DNA of 64,000 nt, from assembly GCA_030159075.1 (NCBI GenBank), contig BROG01000006.1, positions 3,690,501 to 3,754,500 on the forward strand, given 5' to 3'. Positions 12,001 through 22,400 of this stretch are shown here, in pieces. The notes beneath the pieces are model-generated. The model did no database searches and had not been told where the DNA came from. It was given only the letters and a program-made list of their open reading frames with translations. Source of the stretch: Atrina japonica. Taxonomy: Eukaryota; Mollusca; Bivalvia; Pterioida; Pinnidae. The translations under genes were made by a program, and so were the position numbers. Every line of letters starts with the position of its first letter. Position 1 is the first letter of the stretch.

Positions 12001-14162
12001 ACATGGTATTTAATTAAGATTAACGTCCACACAGTGTCATTTTAAAAAAAACCCTCGTTTGTTAATCTATAAAACACTAAAATAGTTTTAAAAAGGACCA
12101 GTTGAAACATTGTGTACATATTTTGGAGGGTTTAATTTTGAAAATTTAAATAGGGTGGCCAATTTGGCCAAAATTAAACAATGGCCAAAATATCCCAATT
12201 TACGGTATACAGGTGGTCGGTAAAGCAGGTTTTACTGTATATACATGTTAATCTACTTCACTGAACATAAAGATCATTGGGTGTCTTCATTACAGTGAAC
12301 AATTTTTGTTGAGAGACATAAAATGATATTGAAGTATTATATCATATGCTTTTGTCCTGTATAGTGTATATATGCATTAGAAAAAAAAATGCTACATGTA
12401 AATGTTTGTGTGCATCTGGGGAAGTATCTCTAAAATTCTTATTTATTTTTAGCCTGATATTCCTAAGAAGCCAGCTCCTGGACCAGGGCCAACACAACCC
12501 CTCAACCCAGGAGGTGGAGTCCTGGGGGAGAAGGACTACATATCATACACTGTGTCAGCACCTAGTGGGAGGGGCACTGCAATGTTATCAGTTGATGGTG
12601 AGATTTTATGTTATACTATTTTAATTCCTCATTTACCCAAAAGGATATACCAAAACAATTATCACTTTTATATTAAGTATCCTCTTTCATATAATTATCA
12701 ATATTCTCCCAGAGTTATCTAAATATTGTGATAAAAATCAGCTGGAGATTTAAATGTAAAGAATGGATTGCTAAATTGCATACCTTGATTGTATATATAC
12801 TCTTGTAGATTCAAACCTTCCTTGAGTTTTTTAAAACAACATCAAAACAAACCAAACTATTATCCATCCCCAAACTACTGCTGCTTTTTTATAATTTACA
12901 TATAACAAATATTGATAATCTGGGCCCGAAGTCACCAAATTTACCCAGTACTCAAGCTCAACTAACTTTTCACAATTTTAAGATAAAAACATGCAAACTT
13001 ATTTCTGTTACTGGACATGTTTGTGTATTGATGGCATACAATTGTAAATAATGATAAAAATTATTGCTCATTTGAAGAAAACTTCAGAAATATTAAAAAA
13101 ATGTTTGAGTACATATTCAAATCTTGAGTACCATGCTCAACGTATTTATTGGTTTTTTGTAGAAAAATCATAAGTGTGACACAAAAATTTATATGTAAAT
13201 AATTAAAAAATCATAATATGTCTCCTAATCACTAAAATCCAAAAGATTTATAAACAATTTTATAGTCAAAATAATGAAATAAAAGTTGAGCTTGAGTATT
13301 GAGTAAATTTGGGGACTTCGGGTCCTGAATAAATCCTGACTCTGGACAATTTTTCTTCCTTTAGAAAATCAAGTTATGTCAGATGGAGAGCAACAGGACA
13401 TTCCAGAAGACGTACAACATATACCTCCTCCACCAGTCAGGTAAGAAATGTTTCCAGAGCAGATGTATTCAAATACAATCAAACTTGTCTATAAAGGCCA
13501 CTCAAGGAACAGGCAAAAATAGCTATTATAGACATGTGATCTTTATAACATTTATTCATTACAAAAAAAGTTACCAAATGTTATGTTTGAATGGCCTTTA
13601 TTGGTAAGTGCCCTTTATAAGGAGGTGGCTTTAAATGCAAATTTGACTGTAATTGTTGTCTCATTTGTTACTCATTTTACAAATACAATTTCCAATGGAT
13701 TATCATGTTGGACATTCTGCGTATTATTTTCATTATTTTTTATGATTCTACTGATAAGATTAATTGCCAGTTCTGTTATAATCTGTGTTAACACCATACT
13801 TTTATTGGACCAAACTAAACAATTTCTGAACTTTGACTTTCCTATTTAGTTTTGTATCTTGTCCAGTAGAAATTGAGAATTTAGAGGGTACACAGGCATA
13901 CATAGTGCATGATGCACATACATTATGGGCTCACATTACAGATGCTGTGAATCACACACCTGTAGTAAATCTTTCACAATGTAAATCACACACACATTTC
14001 AAAATACAAACCTTTAGGAATACACTTAAACAAAAATTTCAGTTATATCTGTTAATTGGTAATCCATCTTGTTTTTCCAGACAAACAGACAGTGAAGGGG
14101 ATGGCGGAGGAGATAGTCAACTTTCCTCACGATCTCATGTTGTTGTCATGCCAACAGCATAA
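1231..14162 (+). CDS. Coiled-coil protein, 3' part of gene, nine exons
   Basis: Exons: 1231-1296, 2602-2709, 6788-6879, 7342-7407, 8072-8159, 9722-9787, 12453-12597, 13365-13440, 14081-14162. All introns are GT-AG and the phases agree, giving 262 visible residues and a TAA stop at 14160-14162. Residues 1-140 are rich in K, E, Q, R and L with heptad spacing (for example the stretch LKKEIERVHRTWEKKFAILQ) and are predicted coiled coil; a conserved-looking helical segment with ALKDESYIRQTLQRQ follows. The rest is low-complexity: PAPGPGP, PPPP, and an acidic GDGGGDS stretch. The first visible exon begins with ATG directly after an acceptor, but it is probably internal and the 5' exons lie to the left. 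I do not recognise the family. Neighbouring SPAG6 is ciliary, so a ciliary or centrosomal role is a guess; comparison with vertebrate C10orf67, which lies near SPAG6 in human, is one untested idea. Confidence 0.75.
1456..1634. mobile_element. Tigger/pogo-like short element, GACCACC family
   Basis: Starts TACAGTAATACCTGC and ends with its inverted match TTCACTGTA, with TA at both ends as expected for a TA target. The inside repeats TATAAAGACCACC-like words in both orientations. It lies in an intron and has no coding capacity. The same family occurs at 11657, 23142, 32104, 36322 and 53541. Confidence 0.75.
1937..2070. repeat. 67 bp tandem duplication
   Basis: Two adjacent, essentially identical 67 bp copies (1937-2003 and 2004-2070) beginning AAATGAACCAATTATTTG. 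The lack of differences points to a recent event. Confidence 0.9.
2386..2528. mobile_element. Foldback element with about 55 bp arms
   Basis: Long, nearly perfect inverted arms (GGGTATGACAAAGGAATCTC and its reverse complement) surround a short centre, so the whole 143 bp can fold into one hairpin. A second copy lies at 47228-47363, and similarity extends into the flanks of both, in opposite orientation. Confidence 0.85.
2700..3665. repeat. 47 bp minisatellite starting at an exon end
   Basis: About 18 units carry CAGTTACAACAGGT or a close variant followed by ACATAATATGTACAGGTAGAT. The first unit overlaps the last codons of the exon ending at 2709 (CAG TTA CAA CAG) and its splice donor, so the array repeats the exon-intron junction. 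Early units are diverged; later ones (3300-3660) are nearly identical. Confidence 0.9.
4240..5570. repeat. 62 bp minisatellite, about 20 copies
   Basis: Units read TAATTGTAACTGTCTTTACA, AGACTGAAATGAACTGACAT and so on, with two interspersed variants (ATTTAACTG or ATTTTACTG; GTATCTG or GTAACTG). Copies at both ends are degenerate (to about 5730). It lies in an intron of the coiled-coil gene. Confidence 0.93.
6021..6050. repeat. Poly-A tract of about 30 bp
   Basis: An uninterrupted A run directly after a short CT run. It could be the tail of a decayed retroposed copy, but nothing recognisable precedes it. Confidence 0.8.
6497..6757 (+). mobile_element. tRNA-derived SINE
   Basis: The 5' end is tRNA-like: an A-box-like GTGGCCAAGTGGTTAGAG and a B box GGTTCAAGCCC. 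A shared non-tRNA body follows, ending near GTGTAAAACACAATTC. Relatives lie at 46588-46817 and 51072-51750, both reversed. Its 3' end is only about 30 bp from the acceptor of the exon at 6788. Confidence 0.85.
8815..9425. repeat. 39 bp minisatellite, about 15 copies
   Basis: Units read ACCAGATACTGGCAGATCTG, TGACCGGACAAGCGGTTTG. Because 39 is divisible by three and the unit lacks stops in several frames, it produces long open frames on both strands (13-residue repeats such as YLVKPLVRSQICR). These are by-products of the repeat, in an intron of the coiled-coil gene. Confidence 0.95.
9859..11053. mobile_element. 1.2 kb Tigger/pogo-like non-autonomous element
   Basis: Ends are TACAGTAGAACTTCGATGAG and its inverse (CATCGAAGTTCTACTGTA), with further GAGTCGAA words inside both ends. 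The roughly 1 kb interior is less AT-rich at the left and contains no transposase-like frame. A fragment of the same family lies at 58790-58845. Confidence 0.8.
11657..12239. mobile_element. Tigger/pogo-like short element split by a nested insertion
   Basis: The left part (11657-11805) and right part (12209-12239, ending CAGGTTTTACTGTA) together match the GACCACC family on the opposite strand. They are interrupted at its GGTCTTTATA word by a different element at 11806-12208. Confidence 0.8.
11806..12208. mobile_element. Inverted-repeat element, TTGGGATATTTTGGC family
   Basis: Ends are CCATAAATTGGGATATTTTG and its inverse (GCCAAAATATCCCAATTTACGG), flanked by TA. A second copy is at 32367-32748. 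No coding capacity. It sits inside the older element at 11657-12239. Confidence 0.85.
12921..13329. mobile_element. Inverted-repeat element, GGGCCCGAAGTCACC family
   Basis: About 45 bp ends (GGGCCCGAAGTCACCAAATT and its inverse, closing in GACTTCGGGTCC) surround an AT-rich centre. A second copy is at 57605-58013. It lies in the intron just before the exon at 13365, with only about 35 bp between them. Confidence 0.85.
13474..13651. mobile_element. Tigger/pogo-like short element, variant
   Basis: Starts TACAATCAAACTTGTCTATA and ends TTTGACTGTA, with AAGGCC/GGCCTTTAT words inside. It is diverged from the other copies and lies in the last intron of the coiled-coil gene. Confidence 0.6.
13850..14080 (+). 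other. Possible 5' extension of the coiled-coil gene's last exon
   Basis: An acceptor-like CCTATTTAG at 13841-13849 is followed by 231 nt (77 codons) without a stop, in frame with the final exon at 14081 and with the correct split-codon phase from the exon ending at 13440. It could be a longer alternative last exon. The acceptor TTTTTCCAG at 14080 looks stronger and the extension is not coiled coil. Confidence 0.35.
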
Positions 14163-14816
14163 ACAGTACAGGGACAAAGTTAATCTGTGTAGCAGAAGTA
14201 TTTGCCATGATTTTGAGTTCAGTTTAAGTATGACATTGTCAACCATGTCTTTTATGATAGACTGACCTGTTGTGTCTGTTCTAAAGGATGTTTTCATCAG
14301 ATTTTCTGGGTTTCTGTTGATCCCCATGACAACCAAATAGGATCATTTATAACTTTTTACACAGCCAAAATAAGCAGAAAACTATTGAAGTGATCGGATA
14401 TAATGTATTGTGTATTTGTGAAAAATGACATTTTTTTATATGTTTATTGAATACTGAATCTGTATTTTTCACCATAATTGCAATTTTCCCAATCTTTATT
14501 TGTATGCTTGGTTATGAGTTTTGTATGTTTTCTTAGGTTTATGTTTCCTTAAGTCATATGAACTTTCTGAAAAAGAATTTTTTAGATAGATCCTAAACAA
14601 AACAGATGGACATGTGAAAATGCGTAAAGTCACAAGGAGGACATAGTTAGCCAAAAATATAATTCTATACCTCTTTAATTATTCAGTTGTGGCTGCGAAT
14701 GTGTTTGAAATTTGTATGTGAAAGACTAATCTTACTGTATATACAATGTAAATATGTAAATATTTTCACCTCAGAATGTAAGTAAACATGAAAGAATGTA
14801 CATTATGTACAAAACA
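14163..14816 (+). other. Probable 3' UTR of the coiled-coil gene
   Basis: AT-rich sequence with no coding potential following the stop codon. AATAAA words occur only further down (near 15227 and 16275), so the UTR may extend beyond the element at 14817. Confidence 0.4.
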
Positions 14817-15045
14817 CTGTAAACCTGGAATTTTTTGCTCATATTCAATTTTCGCCCTTAGATGAGAGGGTGAATTTAAAACGAAAGCAAAATTTTCAAG
14901 CTAAATAAATGATTCACGGACATATATTCCATTCATGAGACTATGATTATTCATGGCCAATTTAAGACTGAATGAAAATGTTTTCTGTCATGAAAGGGCA
15001 AAATAAACCAAGGGGCGAAAATTTCCAGGTGTACGCTATATAACA
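14817..15045. mobile_element. Inverted-repeat element, TTTTCGCCC family
   Basis: Ends are CCTGGAATTTTTTGCTCATA and GGGGCGAAAATTTCCAGGTG, with a second internal pair. Relatives lie at 32783-33005 and, as a fragment, at 1318-1412. Confidence 0.7.
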
Positions 15046-15788
15046 AACTGTTAAGTGTTAGCTTGTGTCAATATTTTTAGATATTTAATATGACATAGGA
15101 CTAACTGTAAAGAGAACTTCAAATGAAACCTTAAACTTAGGAACTAATGCTAATTTAAGAGAAATGTTGAACATGTATATTGACAATATGAGAACTGAAA
15201 ATACATTTGAAATTGATAAATATTACAAATAAAGATGGAAGTACAAAAGGGTCAAGGTCATATTTGGAAGGTGAAGATATTTATAGTTCACCTCTGACTT
15301 TCTGTAAACAGCAATAATTTGCATTGTACTTGATGTGGTTTCTAGAGAGAGATGCCTTTTTACAGAGGTTTTAAGTTAAATGTGATAATACATGGTATTT
15401 AAATATGCTTTTTAAAGTATGTACATTATGTATAGTGTGCCTTCAAACTGGATTTTGTTGATATCTGTGATAAAAACAATTTTTATAGAATTCTGTACAT
15501 GTAAAAAAGAGACTAAACCAATTTTACTGAAATATGTGATACTGCTGATTGTTTACATCACAAGTTTTGACAAGCATTATTGTTTGTGTTGTCTCTTTTT
15601 TATTTATTTGTTGTTGTTGTTGTTGTTATTTTTGTATCATATGTTCTGGTCATGTGATATCATTTTTGTTAGAAACTCTATCGTAAATCTACAATGTTCT
15701 TGAGCACTGGTTAGATCTGCTTTGATTCAAATTAAATAATCTCTTTTTCTCTTTGTATAAACAGCCATTGCTGTTTTTAGCAATGCAT

Positions 15789-15969
15789 TCAGTGTAACCT
15801 GCTATAGCGGTCACCTCTATATAAGGATTACTTGTTTATAAGGGCCAGTTTTTTAAGTCCCTTGACTGCATACTTCAACTAAATTGAACCTGTGTATAAG
15901 GGTCACCTGCACATAAAGGTCAATATTTTCTGGTCCCTTGGGTGGCCCCTATATACAGGTTTGACTGTA
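15789..15969. mobile_element. Tigger/pogo-like short element, CTATAGCGG family
   Basis: Contains AACCTGCTATAGCGGTCACC and ends CAGGTTTGACTGTA. Near-identical relatives are at 36141-36323 and 50327-50509, sharing the inner words CTTGACTGCATACTTCAA and TGGTCCCTTGGGTGGCCCC. Confidence 0.75.
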
Positions 15970-16759
15970 CTTGGAGAAAATCTGTCTTAAATATTCTGAG
16001 TATTCTGAAATATGAGATGTGTCTCCCAAGTGGAGAATGTTCTCCTTGTACAACAAGAGATAGAAGATCTACAATTTCCTTGCAATAAATCAGTCATTAC
16101 AGTAAAATGTTAAATCAGTTCTCTGTAATGCAGAAGATGATTCCATTTTAACAATGTAGAAACTTGTAAAGAATAGACAAGTTCTTGTTCATATCTAAAA
16201 GTAATTGAAGTCATTCAAACAGTTTCAAAAAGATGTATGTAAAATGACAGAATTTGCATTTGATAAATGTAATAATTTAAAAATAAAATAAAGTATAATG
16301 TGACAAAACTATCTTTCTTGTTTTTAATGTTGTTTTCAGTATAACTTATGTTTCCTCTTGTCATCTATTTTCATTATCACTTATCTTTTTCTAACATTAC
16401 CATTTGTCTGTGACTAAAATACAGGATTAATTCATTCAGTTTGTTACACATGGGAGAGTCAAGAAGTCTGAAGAACAGAATGGAGCATTTAGTCATACAG
16501 TGAGCACAATATTCCTCACATATCTAGAAAATAGAACATTATTCTAGATCAAACTTGTCTAAATATTTTTGTGCAATCCTCTTAGATATTCTAAGCTGAT
16601 GACAACTAAGCCATGATAGAGAACTAAAATTTTGAAATTAGCCAGATGAATTATCATCAGGTTTGCCTTGGCCATCACAAAGGATATGATTATGATGTAC
16701 AATGAACAACTTTTATGACCTGTCCTGCAGTCAACAGGGGATTGTTTCACACAGTCAGC

Positions 16760-17815
16760 CTTTAATTCAAAAACACTAAAGGGATTTTGATGAAACTTTA
16801 TATAGGAAGTAAGTCCTCAACAAAGTTTGTGTTTTGCAGCCAGATTGGCCCAGGGTGGTGCAAAATAATGGGTTGCAAAAGGTACCCCTCTTTGAAATTC
16901 TTCACCTCTAGAACCGCTGCATGAATTGAAAAATGGATTGTTTTCTGAGTGATCTACATGGATGTATGATTCATAGAAATCAGAGAATTAATTTTTGACT
17001 TGATTTTGAGGTCTTTTCAGACTGTTATTTTCATTCAATTTTGTATGATTTCTTTTTTATCTCCGCTTGTATTCATTTTGATGCATCCATTTCATGTGTT
17101 TTATCAGTAATTTGGCAAAGAAATGTTATTGGGCAGAAATTTTGTGGAAATCTAATTTTTAGAATATTTATGAATTGTTTAATACTGCAAAAAAGAGGGG
17201 GAGGGGCTTTTTGATGAAACTTAATAGGAAGTAGTACTCGAAGTCCTCAACCAAGTTTGTGTTTTGGGACAAAATTGGCTTAGGGTTGGATCCAGGGTGG
17301 GGCAAAATAAGTGACCAGAGGTACCCCTCTTTGAAATTCATCTCCTGTAGAACTACCGGTATAACATATTTTGACAAATTGATTGTATCTGAGTGGTCTA
17401 CATGGTTGTATTACTAAAGTTTGTGGTTTTGTAGAATTTGGATAATAATTTTTTATGCATTTTTGAGGTCTTTTCAGACTTTGTCATTTTCTTTCATTTT
17501 TGTATGATTTTGTTATCTCCCTTTGATACATTCATTTTATGTTTCATCTGTATTTAGGTAAAGAAATGTTTTTGTGCAAAAACTTTGCTGAAATGTAATT
17601 TTAGATATTTTTATGAATTTCTTAAGTCTGCAAAAAAGAGAGCTAGGGGGTCATTTTTCCATATGGTCAATTTGTTTTTGGAAACCATTGAAAGGATTTT
17701 GATGAAACTTCACAGGAAACAAGTATTCACAGACCTCTACCATGTATGCGTTTCTTGGTCTGGTCAGCCTACATATTCTTCTTGATTTTCTTTCCACATT
17801 TGTAGATGGTTTTCA
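16760..17815. repeat. About 430 bp tandem repeat, 2.3 copies
   Basis: Blocks starting near 16770, 17200 and 17680 each begin with GGATTTTGATGAAACTT or similar and share GGTACCCCTCTTTGAAATTC and GAGGTCTTTTCAGAC. The array closes with CAAATGAGGCCCTCTTGTTT, an end I associate with molluscan interspersed repeats. It lies between the two convergent genes. Confidence 0.8.
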
Positions 17816-18247
17816 GGTGAGCAAATGAGGCCCTCTTGTTTTGTCCAAGACAATCATTCCACTGTGGCCTGTGTTAGTGAGGGGATTAATTAAGATGCAA
17901 TATCTACTGTAAATTGTAATATCAACATGGTAGTGGTGTAGAACCTGTTCTTGGTTTATGTCTAATACCAATGACTCATGACAACATTCACCACTTTTTA
18001 TGCAGATCGAGTGCTTGGCACAAAGAACAATCACTTTACTTGGCCAAATACTTCAACACATTGTACAAAGCAATATAAGACTTTTAAGTCAAAATTGATA
18101 ATTTCTGTAAAATCTCCGGGATGTAGTTCATGTCAAGAAAAATGTTTTACTACAGACTTCAATTTGCGTTTCACTACAAAATTTTAAACATTCAATAAAA
18201 ATATTACAATTTAGGTTTAAATTTTTCATGTCTTCCAACTCAAAGCA

Positions 18248-18475
18248 CCAAATGATCATGAACGGTGGTCTAGTGTTTGACTCGCAAGCGGTACCGGGTT
18301 CGATTCCTGGTATTGGGTCATACCAAAAAGACTTTTTGAAAATGGTAGTGACTGTTCCTTTGCCAAACGCTCGATGTTACGGGTCTTTCGGATGGGAGTT
18401 AAAACAGAGGTCCCGTGTCAAGAAAAAGAACCCTCATTACATTGGCATCAGTCCATAGCACAATCAAAATTTGTG
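18248..18475 (+). mobile_element. tRNA-derived SINE, second family
   Basis: GGTGGTCTAGTGTTTGACTC (A box) and GGTTCGATTCC (B box) are followed by a unique body ending in CATTACATTGGCATCAGTCC. It does not fold as a full tRNA gene and is unrelated in its body to the SINE at 6497. Confidence 0.7.
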
Positions 18476-19427
18476 GCACTTCATCTAAAGCTGGTGACAA
18501 CAGAATATTAGTGAAAAATTCTTAACAGGATATAAAACAACAAACAAAGAAAAACAAATCACTGTGTCGTTTCAAATCGGTTTCTGCTATGGTTTCCATG
18601 CTGTCGTTGATTGAATAAAAAACAATAACAAAACAATGTCTTCCCTCCAACGATTACTCAATTTCAGTTTTATTAATAAATATGCAGTTTCATATAAAAA
18701 ATATTTACTTTTTTACAATCCAAGTAAAACTTGATAAGTTAGTATGAACACTTCCTTGACAGAAACATTCCTCACCATCCTTACTGAACAGATTTGATAA
18801 AAGTAAATTAAAATTATAGGACCCCAAAAACAAATGTCTAATTTCCTCATGTTAATTGTTTTTCTTTGGAGGGAAACTAATTAGTCCAAAGTATAAGAAT
18901 GGTGAGTAAATATCTTCTAATATATTTAATAATAACATGATGTCACTTCTGCATAATTTTACATCACAATATTCCAAAGATTCTTTATTTTATGGTTTTT
19001 CATAAATTTCAGGATATCAAGTTTGTGATTGACAGGACACAATAATTGCAACTTTTGCCCCAAATTTCATTTTCATAATATATAATAATAATATCCATAT
19101 CTATTTTTAACTTGTAGGAATACATGAGACTGTATAAATATATGTATATATTAATAAGCACAATCCGTGATGTCTGCTCTTTCTGAATATAACATCCATT
19201 AAAACTTCCGTTGTTGAAATTCATTGAAATTCTATGTGCTTGGGGACTTTAGCACCTCATGTTACGTTATATCTTACATTTTACTTCAATATTCCTGATC
19301 AAACATGTTACAGTTTTCACATTCATTTTATATTAATGTTATCATATTTCATGTATTGTTTTTTATATCATTTTTAAGTGTCTGTTGAAATATGCACTTT
19401 TCATTGGTTGATGTAAATGTCAATCAT
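18476..19427. other. Convergent intergenic / SPAG6 3' UTR side
   Basis: AT-rich sequence with no gene. TTTATT words (AATAAA on the minus strand) at about 18670 and 18974 are candidate SPAG6 polyadenylation signals. Confidence 0.4.
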
Positions 19428-22400
19428 TTATGATCTTGGCTGGTATTGGTCTACTCTTTCAAGAAGTGCATCAGAATATCCGGGTGAGTAATATCTGAAA
19501 TAACAGAAAAAAAAATGCATTAATTTAAATATTATGTAAATAAAAATCATAATTACAAGTTATAATAGTTATTCCTGTAAGGTTATTTCATTTGCCTAAT
19601 ATACCATGAACTTTATATCCATTAAAATCTGAATGGATCAAAAGTCTTGGAATCATTTGTATTTTAAATTTCTTATGATTCTCTTGACTTCATTTTAATA
19701 TTACATTATACAGCTTACAACTAATTATGTTACTGAATTACCTTCACACTTGTGCTAAGGACTGTTTATTAATCAAAGTCAGTAAGTAAGGTGATATAGT
19801 TACAACTGGGCCTGACACCATAAAACTAAAGAATTACTTAAGTCTAAAAATTTTACTCAACTTTGGTTAATCCTGAAATCTGATTGGCTGAGCAGGCCAA
19901 GTTGAGAACATTCTCAGACTTGAGTAAATTCTCAGTTTTTATGGTACCGGGCCCTGGACTCTGACTAATTAGGTATTTTCATTATCCAGAGTTACCACCC
20001 CTTGTAGCAAGTTTTGAATGTGCCAGATGTCATTTGTTTGTGGGTAAAAAAAGAAAAGTTATCAAATGTGACATCATATGTTTGTGTAAAAACGATGTTG
20101 TTTTCTCCCTTAAAGACACGACGTCACAATCAATACCTGCTGACATGGGGAAATAACTCTGACTAATGAAAAGACAGAAATGACTGCGGAACAAAAAGAC
20201 GAGTAAATCTTGATTAGGGTCCATTACATATGTGTAATCATCAGTGTTGAACTGCGGTATTAGATGATAATAATTAGACCTTTATTGTACAAACCCGTCT
20301 TTGTAAAAAGTAAACTTAGATTTTAAAATTTTTCTTGAAATGTTTTTGTTTATTGTTGTTTAACGTCCCACTCAAGAATTTATAGAAATGCAGTCAGCTT
20401 ACTTGACAATTTCTTCTGGATAGCAATTGTTGATTGTGTTAATATATTCTGCAAGGGCTGATCCGGGTTCTGCTTTTATTTCTTGTATCTTTTTAAGACC
20501 TCCGCTTGTGACAAACAATCGGCGTGCTTTTGAATCATGAGGTAACACTTTGCTAAACTGTCCCACAACATGCTTGAGTATATTTGGTGGTGCATCATGT
20601 AACAGTGGTTCCAATGCAGGTAAGTGTACACATTTCTGTAGGATATTTTTGAGTGCTTTTTTGCTCTGTAAATGAGAGAAAATGTATAAGTTTCATTGAA
20701 ATGCACCATCGCAATGCCATTGATACGTTTTATCACTTATTGCTACATCTAGAAAAGAAAGGAATGTATTTGATTCAAGCACTGTTGATATGAAGTTAAT
20801 TATTTTTGAACTGTAGATCAGTTTTAGAGATAATGCATTGAACAGGGCAATTAAAAATAGATAAAAAAGGAAAATTAACAGTAAAAAAAATCAATTAACA
20901 AAAAGGTTATAAAAAAAAACAGCAGAAAAAACATCAACAAAAACAAAAAGCAAATATCATGAAGAAAATATATCTAAGTAGAAAATATTTCCAATGAAAT
21001 TCTAAACATAAAATGAATATTCAGTTCTATTATTTCTAAATGATTAATTTATTATCTTCCGCAAATTTTAACTTATCAGTTTTTTATGACACAAATAATG
21101 ATGTTTTTATTTAGCAATTGAACTCTGACCTTTGTCTGTAAGTCTTCTGAAGCATCTGCCTTAAGATAACACTGTAAAAGTTTGGGTAAAACATTCGCCA
21201 CTGCTATAGCCTTAGCATGCTCAGGTGTATGTCGACCTATCTGTCCTAGTGCCCATGCTGCCGCTGCCTGAATATGATCCTCTGCTTCCTCTGATAGAGC
21301 AATAGCAAGTTGTACAACTCCCTGAAAAGAAAAACAATTTTTAAATATATTTGGGCCTATAGACAGAATTACAACAATTGACAAACTGTCCCTCATAAAT
21401 AATATTTATCTCCTCTGTCCTGTTAAAAATCCCAATGATATTAAAATTTCAGATGCAGCAATCCTGATGAACAATCATTTAATACACAATATTTACCTTA
21501 GACACAATGACAGCCATAGCAAGATTTTCGGAGTGAGCAGCGACATATCCTAACATCATAATTCCTGGTAAGCGTACATTTCCCTTTGATTCTCCAACAT
21601 AGTCTACCACAGCAGCAACACCTCCTGCATTAACGATCAGCTGAGCAAGCTGTAAACAAAATCAGATGTTTTATCATAAATCATACTTGGTAATCACCCT
21701 AAACATAAGTAATCACTCTAAACATGCACAGTTGGTAATCACTCTAAACATCTGTTGTTGGTAATCACTCTAAACATATGTACCATAGTTAGTAATCACT
21801 CTAAAAATCTGTAGTTGGTAATCACTCTAAACAGTTGGTATTCACTATAAACATATGTATCATAGTTGGTAATCACTCTGATAATCTGTAGTTGATAATC
21901 ATGCTTAACATGTTGTTGGTAATCACTCTAAACATATGTAGTTGGTAATCACTCTAATCATCTGTACCATAGTTGGTAATCACTATAAATATATATATAT
22001 ATCAAAGTTGGTATTCACTCTAAACATATGTAGTAGGTAATCACTCTAAACATATGTACCATAGTTGGTAATCACTCTAAACATATGTACCATAGTTGGT
22101 AATCACTCTAAACATGTTCCATAGTTGGTAATCACTCTAAACATATGTACCATAGTTGGTAATCACTCTAAACATATGTAGTAGGTAATCACTCTAAACA
22201 TGTGTAGTTGGTAATCACTAAACATATGTTGTTGGTAATCACTCTAAACAACTGAAGTTGGTCATCACCCTAAAACATTGATATCTTACCTCTGGGGTAT
22301 GTTTAGCAATTTCTCTTATCAGTGTAGCAACATTTTTCTTCACATATTCATCAGGGTCCTTCAAGCATGTTAAAACAGCTGGGAATATTTCTGCCTCAAC

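Noticed and set aside
13833..13849. TTG-started frame as an independent gene ending at 14162
   Set aside because: It ends in the last exon of the coiled-coil gene in the same frame; treated instead as a possible alternative acceptor.
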